From Nemophila menziesii (lineage: Eukaryota; Streptophyta; Magnoliopsida; Boraginales; Hydrophyllaceae), in contig JARWIR010000051.1 in NCBI GenBank assembly GCA_029959085.1, forward strand, positions 3,100,001 to 3,164,000: DNA of 64,000 nt, read 5' to 3'. Below the pieces are notes generated by a model. It was not told the DNA's origin, searched no databases, and worked only from the letters and a program-made list of their open reading frames with translations. Below are positions 57,575 through 64,000 of this stretch, piece by piece (positions within the stretch are counted from its first letter, which is position 1; every line of letters begins with the position of its first letter). Made by a program: the position numbers and the translations under genes.

Positions 57575-58010
57575 TTTTTTATTACATAATCATTTTACAT
57601 TTTATTTTTATTTTCATACAAAGGAGGCTTAAAAGCCGGTTACAGAAATATTACAATGTTTCTTAACAGAAACTTATTTAACAATTCAGTACAACTCTAG
57701 CAGTTGCACAATCGCTCCTATCTTTTGTAATATAGCTCCACAAATAGTCCGGAGGGTCTTCAAATATCAAAGGACCAGAGATCATATTCGCACCTTCCTT
57801 TGCTAACTTGTCCGCACACAAATTAGCTTCGCGGTATATATGGTTTAGTTCAAAAGTAGGATATCTTCGTAACATCTCTCGACATTCGCGTAAAATAGCA
57901 TCACGTTGACTACCTGAGTTCCCGCCGCCATTCACTAGCGCATGGAACTCCCTTGAGTCCATAAAATCACGATCTCTTGAACTCCCACCGCCCTTCACTA
58001 GCACATGAAG
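57575..58010 (-). pseudogene. L1-like LINE relic: RNase H end and 3' untranslated region
   Basis: Open for 108 codons on the minus strand, with FHALVNGGGN, HIYREANLCADKLAKEGAN and PPDYLW near the end, closely like the RNase H terminus of the LINE at 43865-44050 (YREANTCAD, DPPDYLW). The 3' part carries TTTTAAGCCTCC, also present near the end of that LINE. It is a separate, 5'-truncated copy from the fragment just left of it. Confidence 0.75.
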
Positions 58011-58590
58011 TTCCTTCGAGACTGTTTTAATGTAAACTTTCGTAATTCATTTACATTTTACGGTAACCAAGCCTCTATAATTTTTTTATTTATTTAAATA
58101 CCTTTGCCCCCTTAATCTTTTAATATCTCAATATTTTTGAGAATTGTCTTTTTAAGGTATTCTATTAGTTCATTTGTACTTTCTAAGGTAACTATAGCGC
58201 AGATAATTCAGGAAATTATCATAGATACATAGTGCAATTATTGCATAAATATAGGGATTTATACTGCAATTAGTTCTGTAAATTATTTGGCGGTGTTGCC
58301 CCCTAATATCCTTCGCCTCCTCTATGGGCGGAATTATTAGTTTAACCATAATATTTTTTTTAAAATAGTAATTTATTCAAAGCACTCTTGAATTGTCCAA
58401 CATACAAGGAATCTTTTTTAAATAGTAATTTATTTAAAGCCCTCTTGAATTGCCCAACATACAAGGATTCGGGTATAGAAGGAAAGGTTGATTGACAGGG
58501 TCGGTGACTAGGATTCTTTGAGAGAATCGAATCCTAGATGAAATAGGACAAGGATTCTTTGTTAGAAGTATAACTAGCCAACTCTACTCT
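58011..58590. other. Upstream region of the F-box gene
   Basis: No gene. A 55-base direct repeat (TTTAAATAGTAATTTATT and GCCCTCTTGAATTGCCCAACATACAAGGA, about 58360-58415 and 58420-58470) occurs here. Confidence 0.45.
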
Positions 58591-58598
58591 TATATATA
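58591..58598 (+). promoter_or_regulatory. Candidate TATA box of the F-box gene
   Basis: TATATATA in CTTATATATAGAG, about 370 bases upstream of the start codon and some 30-40 bases before a CT-rich stretch that could be the start of the transcript. Confidence 0.4.
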
Positions 58599-58783
58599 GA
58601 GTTTCTATGTGCCCTAAAACAACCCACAACGCCTCTCTAGCTCCTTGTTCTTTTTTCTGGAGTTTTTAATACTAATTTTGAAACGGCGTGTGCACCTGAT
58701 AGTCTTGAAGAAATTATCATCTGTTCTATTTTCCTACTTAAACTAGCCTTGATTTGTTCGACTAGATCTTATCGACGAAACAG

Positions 58784-58940
58784 GTACTAATTATACTTAA
58801 TTGTTCAACATAATTTATTAATTAATAAAGATTGATAATATTAAAGTTTAGGGAGAAGAATGTCCATGCAATAATATCTCTTTGATGTTTTTATGTTATA
58901 TGATTAATATTCAAGTATTTGTTTGTTTGTGACTCTTCAG
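58784..58940 (+). other. Likely intron in the F-box 5' untranslated region
   Basis: ACAG|GTACTAAT at 58784 and TGACTCTTCAG|G ending at 58940 form a good donor and acceptor, leaving the ATG 22 bases into the second exon. This is prediction only. Confidence 0.55.
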
Positions 58941-58962
58941 GTTTGTTGAATTGAGAGGCGTG

Positions 58963-60132
58963 ATGATTATGAATGATGATATATTGTTGGAAATACTCCT
59001 TAGGCTGCCACCAAGATCGGTTTCCAGATTTAGAGACGTGTCACGGAGATGGTCTCACTTGATAGATACTTCTTTTTTCCGACAAAATTATGCTAAACGA
59101 TGGCGATGTGATTTAAACCTCCTTGGCTTTTTCGTTTACAATACGTATCTCCTAAGGTATCCAGGTAAAAGTATATATGGATCTTTTAGACAACTTTCAA
59201 GTTATTGGTGGCCTAGTACTACTACACAAGTGGACGTTGTAAAGGAACCTGCAGATTTCCTTAAAGGTCAGGAACTTGGATTCTTCATCACCACTTGCAA
59301 TGGTCTTGTTTTATCTGGTCTTCCTCCCAATTATTATGTGTGTAATCCAGTCAGCAAGCAATTTTATCAACTTCCAAAATCCCCATCGCGCTTTCCATAT
59401 GATTCAGTGGCTTTTTGGTGCAAGGATAGTGATGATAATCTTAGCATCAACTTCAAGGTTGTATGGGCAAGAATTACGTACCCAATGCGCAATGGAGCCT
59501 ATCATAGAATTGTTATGGAGACTTTTTGTTCGACAACCCGAGAGTGGAGCAAATCAACACTTAGATGTTCATCGCTTTTTCAGTTACAGGCCCACTATGT
59601 TGCTGTTAATGTTACCAGAAGTGGCGTCATTTTTTGGAAGGCAAGGAATAATAAATTGGCAATTCAAGAAGATGGTACAAGACATTTAACTTTGATTCAT
59701 GATCCACAATCCTTGGATAATTACATTAACTCGTACGGTGAATCCTCTGATGGGTGTCTGCAATATGGTGAGTGTGACTCAGTGGGTCTCAAAATTATGG
59801 TTCTTGACAAACTACAAAACGGTCGTCATTACAATTACAAATGGAATTTGAGATATAAGATATCTTTCAGCTCGATCTTGACCAACAATCCTACTATTTA
59901 TGGATGTGAAGAGTTTAAATGTTTATCATTTAAACCACAAAATTCTGAATCCATATTCATGAGATCTGGATCGGACAAGTATTTTGTTTATCACTTGAGC
60001 ACTGGAATAATGGAACCTGTTCCGTATCATCGTGGTCATTCTCTCAAGCTTGATACTCAAGGTCAAGAGGCTTCCGAGTACTACCACATTGAACCTTACT
60101 ATGAACGGCTTTGGCCTGATTTGTTATTTTGA
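58963..60132 (+). CDS. F-box protein with F-box-associated region
   Basis: 389 aa, one coding exon. I take the first ATG (58963); the frame is open a few codons further upstream but without another ATG. The N-terminal F-box, MNDDILLEILLRLPPRSVSR then FRDVSRRWSHLI (residues about 3-40), has the leucine-proline pattern that binds SKP1 in SCF ubiquitin ligases. The following 340 residues have the features of the F-box-associated family: ITTCNGLVL (about 110), YVCNPVSKQFYQLP, a central W-x-x-x-x-x-x-x-x-Glu-(Thr)-Phe-Cys-Ser segment and a late Ser-x-x-x-x-(Phe)-Val-Tyr-His-Leu-Ser-Thr-Gly segment. The substrate is unknown. No breaks. Members of this family are numerous, so I give no symbol. Confidence 0.88.
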   Translation: MIMNDDILLEILLRLPPRSVSRFRDVSRRWSHLIDTSFFRQNYAKRWRCDLNLLGFFVYNTYLLRYPGKSIYGSFRQLSSYWWPSTTTQVDVVKEPADFLKGQELGFFITTCNGLVLSGLPPNYYVCNPVSKQFYQLPKSPSRFPYDSVAFWCKDSDDNLSINFKVVWARITYPMRNGAYHRIVMETFCSTTREWSKSTLRCSSLFQLQAHYVAVNVTRSGVIFWKARNNKLAIQEDGTRHLTLIHDPQSLDNYINSYGESSDGCLQYGECDSVGLKIMVLDKLQNGRHYNYKWNLRYKISFSSILTNNPTIYGCEEFKCLSFKPQNSESIFMRSGSDKYFVYHLSTGIMEPVPYHRGHSLKLDTQGQEASEYYHIEPYYERLWPDLLF

Positions 60133-60819
60133 CAACGTACACGACTGCATAATCTATATTTTTTTTTTGGGGGACATAATTTATAGGTTTACTAGTCATT
60201 CAACCTTTATTGTAGTTAAAACTTGGAATTTAGTTATTATATCGTGCAATTCTTATAATATATATTCCTAATGAAGTGGTCAGTTTGATGTGGTATTTTG
60301 TAATTTTTAATAATATAAATTCCTTATGAAGTTGTCAGTGTGGTTTTCAAAATGTGAATTGATTACGATTATTCTTCCATGTGCCACTAAATTAGTAAAG
60401 AAGCTAGAAGAAGGTTTGGTTTATTTGGTTTATTTAATGACAACATATGGGGAAATGACAGGATACCTTGAGATATTAAATCAATGTTTCAATAATTGTA
60501 TCAAAATATATAAATCTAATGCTAACTAACAATGCATGAAGTGGTAGAGTATTTATTTATTCAACTGATAAAAAAGAAATAGCAAGGAAACCGAAAAAGC
60601 TATGCAGCAAACACATTCTGCAAACTGTGTCAAAGTACTACTGCTCCTTGATATCCAAACCCATGGCACCAACAGGCTGCTGTTACCCGGTATTGATTAA
60701 TAAGGATGTGGTTAAATACAAGGATGCTTGGGTGGAAAGACAGTGCAGTGTTAGGTTGGATGCTTGGGTGGAAAGGCGTTTGGAATTAACAACAAATATT
60801 AAATTATGAACTTAGATTT
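60133..60819. other. 3' flank of the F-box gene and edge of the CACTA element
   Basis: No gene. ATGCTTGGGTGGAAAG occurs three times, at 60724-60739, 60760-60775 and 60825-60840, the last inside the transposon gene, so the end of that gene has been partly duplicated outward. Confidence 0.5.
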
Positions 60820-60821
60820 TT

Positions 60822-62225
60822 TCATGCTTGGGTGGAAAGATGTTTGGGCGTGTGTGCTAGTTGTGGAGGTAGTCCATGATCTATTTGATGTAGGATTGAT
60901 AGGAGGAGGTCTTGAGCTGTGCGAAACTCGTTCGTGGATGCTATTATAATGTTGTGCCGAACCTTATTTTCTTTACTCGAAGGATCCATCTCGGGAATGC
61001 AGGCTTGTTTTAAGGCATCAATTTGATCTTGCAGCGTCAATTCTGGAGTAGAGGACGACCCTTCGGATGACCCAGCCTGTGACTCGGTCACTTTCTTTTT
61101 CAGTTTCTCACGAAAATTATCCCGTTACATTAAATAAAATTATTTCAATTACAAATAAGTTATAAAACGTTAATTAGTATAGAAGTTAAGTTTTTAAAGA
61201 AAAATACTCACATTAGCTTTTTATACTTCTCGCTCCTCCACTTATCACTCTTATCATCGAACACCATGTGCTCGAAAAAACCACCCAAAGGTGGAAAGGC
61301 CTCTCCTCATGTGTCTGTTGATCAACGAAAACAAACGGCTTCCTAGTTGGTTTTTACAGCTTTCCCTATTCAATAACATTATAAAATATTTATATTAACA
61401 ATTCATAAAAGAAACTAATATATTGTATTACAAAATAACTTGTACCTTATAAATTAATTCCCGAGTTTGGAAATAATTCCTTGATCCAGCTCCACTCGGC
61501 TTCTTCTGCTTTTTTTGGTTATCTAAATTGGCCTTTGCTTGGTTCTATTTTAATATAATTTAAAAAATTCAATTACACATAAGTAATAACATGTATAATA
61601 AAATAGAACTTTTATACCTTATTATCAATGGCATCCCACATTTCGCAACTTTTTTTCTAATTCTCCTATAATACACATGTCGATACCTTATTCAGATTGT
61701 AGTAATGTGTCTTCAAGTAGTTCTTTCAATCTCAGTACCTCTTCGGTTGACATTTCTTTAAGTTGTTAGCTATTTTTTCCCAATCATCCTTTAGTCTCCA
61801 CCCCTGTCTGTTCAAAAACTTATGTAATCGCCTAAGAATGGACTATTTCAAGTTATTCAGCACGTCTTTCCATTTCTTATAGAATGGAGACACATTCTCT
61901 CTGTCATCCCCACCACTTAGGCCACGTGTTTCCCATACTCTCCTGTTGGGTTCCACGTGTTGTCTATTATACAAAAGTTGAGTGGTAAGGGGTGACCTAA
62001 TTTTGCTAAGGCTTGTAACGCAGTCTTAGGGGTGCGGGACCCCTAGGTTTTTTTTCCGTTTCTATGTTTTAATACAAATTGAATTAATTTATAACCGATA
62101 AAATTTGAATTGTTAACATAAATTAAATACCTGGTGGTTGGGTGCAGTTTGCTAAAGTGAGGTTAGGATTTCGAGTCGGATCCCTTCCATCACCGTCACC
62201 GCCATGACTTCTAGACATCACATCA
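60822..62225 (-). pseudogene. CACTA Ptta/En/Spm (Transposase_24-type) gene relic
   Basis: Minus strand, right to left: start MSRSHGGDGDGRDPTRNPNL near 62205, donor after CAACCACCAG (about 62132). A second exon from about 62040 reads TPKTALQALAKLGHPLPLNF; then KKWKDVLNNL, FLNRQGWRLKDDWEKIANNL; then KSCEMWDAIDNK (61625-61670), NQAKANLDNQKKQKKPSGAG (61470-61545), PFVFVDQQTHEE (61310-61345) and finally SSTPELTLQDQIDALKQACI. This is the standard layout of the Ptta/En/Spm (PF03004-like) protein of plant CACTA elements. Several stops and frameshifts lie between blocks, so this copy is probably inactive. Confidence 0.75.
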
Positions 62226-62269
62226 ATCACCTAATATCAGTCGGAATTATTAGATTAAGATATAAATAA

Positions 62270-62455
62270 ATTAGTTAATTACAATGATTAATAAGTAAAT
62301 ATTACAATCCAATGAATAAATTAATAAATATTGCAATCTAATGAATAAATTAATAAATATTGCAATCCAATGAATAAATCAATAAATCTTACAATGAATA
62401 GATAAATAAATAAATAAATATTACAATTCGATGAATAAATTAATAAATATTATAG
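62270..62455. repeat. ~30-bp minisatellite
   Basis: About five to six units based on AATGAATAAATTAATAAATA with TT(A/G)CAATC between, drifting in the middle. It lies in the probable first intron of the CACTA gene. Confidence 0.75.
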
Positions 62456-63378
62456 CAGGAAAATAGTAAATGTAAAATAAATTAAATTAAATATATTAAA
62501 AACTAATACATTTAATTAGAATCTTTAATAAAAAATAACAAGTCAGTCCAATTATAGAAACATAATCTTAAGTGTTTATTGATAATTATTTTTTTCAAAA
62601 ATTTCTTTTATGTCCTTTTTTAAAAAAAAATCTTTGGAGAATTTTTTTTTAAAATTATTTATTAGTCTTTTATTTTACAAAATTCTTTTTTTTTAACAAA
62701 ATTTTCTTATAGCTCTATTTGTTTTAAAAAAATTCGTCTAAGTCCTTTTTTTTACAAAAATAATTATTAGGCCTTTATTTAAGAAAATTACTTGTTAGTC
62801 TTTTGTTTTACAAAAATTGCGTTTGAGTCCTATTTTTTACAAAATTTTCTATCAAGTCCTTTTTTGTTACAAAATTAATTTTTAGTCTTTTATATTATAC
62901 AAAATTATTTTAAGTCAGTTTTTAATAAAAAAAATCTTTTAAATATTTTAAAAAAAATTACTATTTAGTCCTTTGTTTGACAATTACTTCAACTAATGTA
63001 TATAATTTATTATTACTATTACAATTATTTGCACCTAAGCTCCTCAAATTTTATAAAATCTTATAAAAAAAATTCGAAAAAATAACAAATAAGCTCAAAA
63101 TGTTAATTTATCAAATAAACAACTAATCAATCACTACTTAAATACTAATTATAATCACAAAGCTTAAAAAAACCCTAATTTTGTACCTAAATAAATTTTT
63201 AATCAATTTAATTTCACAATACACCTAAGCATCACAATTTTCACCTAATAAACATGTCAAACATACAAAAATAACCTACTCTAAACTTGGAATTCACTAA
63301 TTACTAAATAAAACTAACAATATTTTATAATAAAAAATATAAAATAAAAAAACCCTAAAATAAAAGCTAAAATCCGTA
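62456..63378 (-). other. AT-rich probable first intron of the CACTA gene
   Basis: Contains degenerate repeats of a TTAGTCCTTTTTTTACAAAA type (62580-62960). A donor-like AAAAG|GTACGG on the minus strand at about 63380 and an acceptor TATTAG|G at about 62234 would frame it as a 5' untranslated-region intron. No coding sequence seen. Confidence 0.45.
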
Positions 63379-63429
63379 CCTTTTGCATGAGAATAGATGT
63401 GATGTTGTTGAAGAAGCTATGCCAAGAAT

Positions 63430-64000
63430 TTGGAATAAAAAAACAACAAACAAAAAAACCGTGGTTAAAAGTTTGATAAAAAATAAAATCGAAGATTAAT
63501 AAGTGTTTAGTTGCTTTAAATCATTACCTTTAATGTGTTTTTTGTGTTGTTTGCTAGGATTTCGCGTCGGAAATAGAATGGGAGGGATGGGCTCTCGATT
63601 CGGGAAATTTTTAGTGTGTTAGTGAACCAGAAATGAGCTCGGTGTGGATTTATAAACGTTTGTTTTAGCGACAACAGTCGTTTCTTATAACAAGAAACTT
63701 GTCGCAAATGAGAGTCACGTGTCATGGTACGCGTTCACGTCCTTTGTTGTACGTGTTTAGCGACGACACGTTTGTCCCGTGTCAAAAAAATCGTCGCTAA
63801 TGGCCATGGAGGCAGGATAAACAACTGCCCAAATCGACCAACCAAAATTTTCGACGGCATTAGCGACTACAAATTTCGTCTCTAATGTTAATTTATCATT
63901 AGCCAAGTTCTAACGCATAAACTTGTCGTTAATGACAAATTAACATTAGCGATGACTTTGTCAATCTAGCGACAATAAATGTCGCCGCTTATGTGAAATA
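63430..64000. repeat. CACTA subterminal repeat region
   Basis: Many direct and inverted copies of short motifs such as TAGCGACGAC, GTCGCTAATG, TTAGCGAC and TGTCGTTAATG, clustered at 63660-64000. This is characteristic of CACTA element subterminal regions where the transposase binds. The actual terminus lies beyond the window. Confidence 0.7.

Overview
This is a stretch of AT-rich nuclear DNA from a flowering plant, most likely a eudicot. The signs are intron-split genes with GT/AG junctions, a chloroplast-type fatty acyl reductase of the Arabidopsis MS2 kind, a plant-type F-box gene, a plant initiator tRNA-Met gene, and many plant transposon families (Ty1-copia, L1-like LINEs, CACTA, Mutator-like, hAT, tRNA-derived SINEs, a TRIM-like element). 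I cannot name the species from sequence alone.

Four protein-coding genes look intact: a FAR2/MS2-like fatty acyl-CoA reductase (21495-24210, minus, 8 exons, 568 aa), a DED1/DDX3-like DEAD-box RNA helicase (33434-36779, plus, 6 exons, 636 aa), an EFL1-like ribosome-assembly GTPase (49618-52614, minus, one coding exon, 998 aa) and an F-box protein (58963-60132, plus, one coding exon, 389 aa). There is one good tRNA gene, initiator tRNA-Met (38943-39014, minus). These are ordinary dispersed plant genes with no sign of working as a cluster.

Layout: 0-15 kb is gene-poor and holds gene relics (cupin, diacylglycerol kinase, FAR1/MULE transposase), a foldback element with (ACC)n arms, a 1.3 kb Mutator-like element with 9-bp target duplication, and duplicated segments. 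15.17-20.66 kb is a very young Ty1-copia element with nearly identical LTRs and 5-bp target duplications, whose pol frame is broken once. 21.5-24.2 kb is the MS2-like gene, with a Mutator-type MITE in an intron. 24.8-28.7 kb is a tandemly duplicated CACTA relic. 30.8-31.7 kb is a LINE relic, and 32.5 kb has a SINE with a perfect 17-bp target duplication. 33-37 kb is the helicase. 37.6-43.7 kb is a shuffled duplicated block of copia gag relics, an initiator tRNA-Met gene and its decayed copy, a stray copy of the EFL1 3' end, and a hAT relic. 43.8-49 kb is a decayed LINE that carries a U6 snRNA copy fused to a SINE. 49.6-52.6 kb is EFL1. 54.1-54.7 kb is a SINE plus a tiny TRIM-like element. 56-58 kb holds LINE pieces. 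59-60.1 kb is the F-box gene. 60.8-64 kb is the 5' part of a CACTA element (Ptta/En/Spm gene) running off the right edge.

I found no candidate for a wholly new biological system. The most unusual observations are the U6-SINE chimera, the 81-bp-LTR TRIM-like element, the foldback family with variable trinucleotide arms, and the initiator tRNA gene duplicated among relics of retrotransposons that use that same tRNA as primer.
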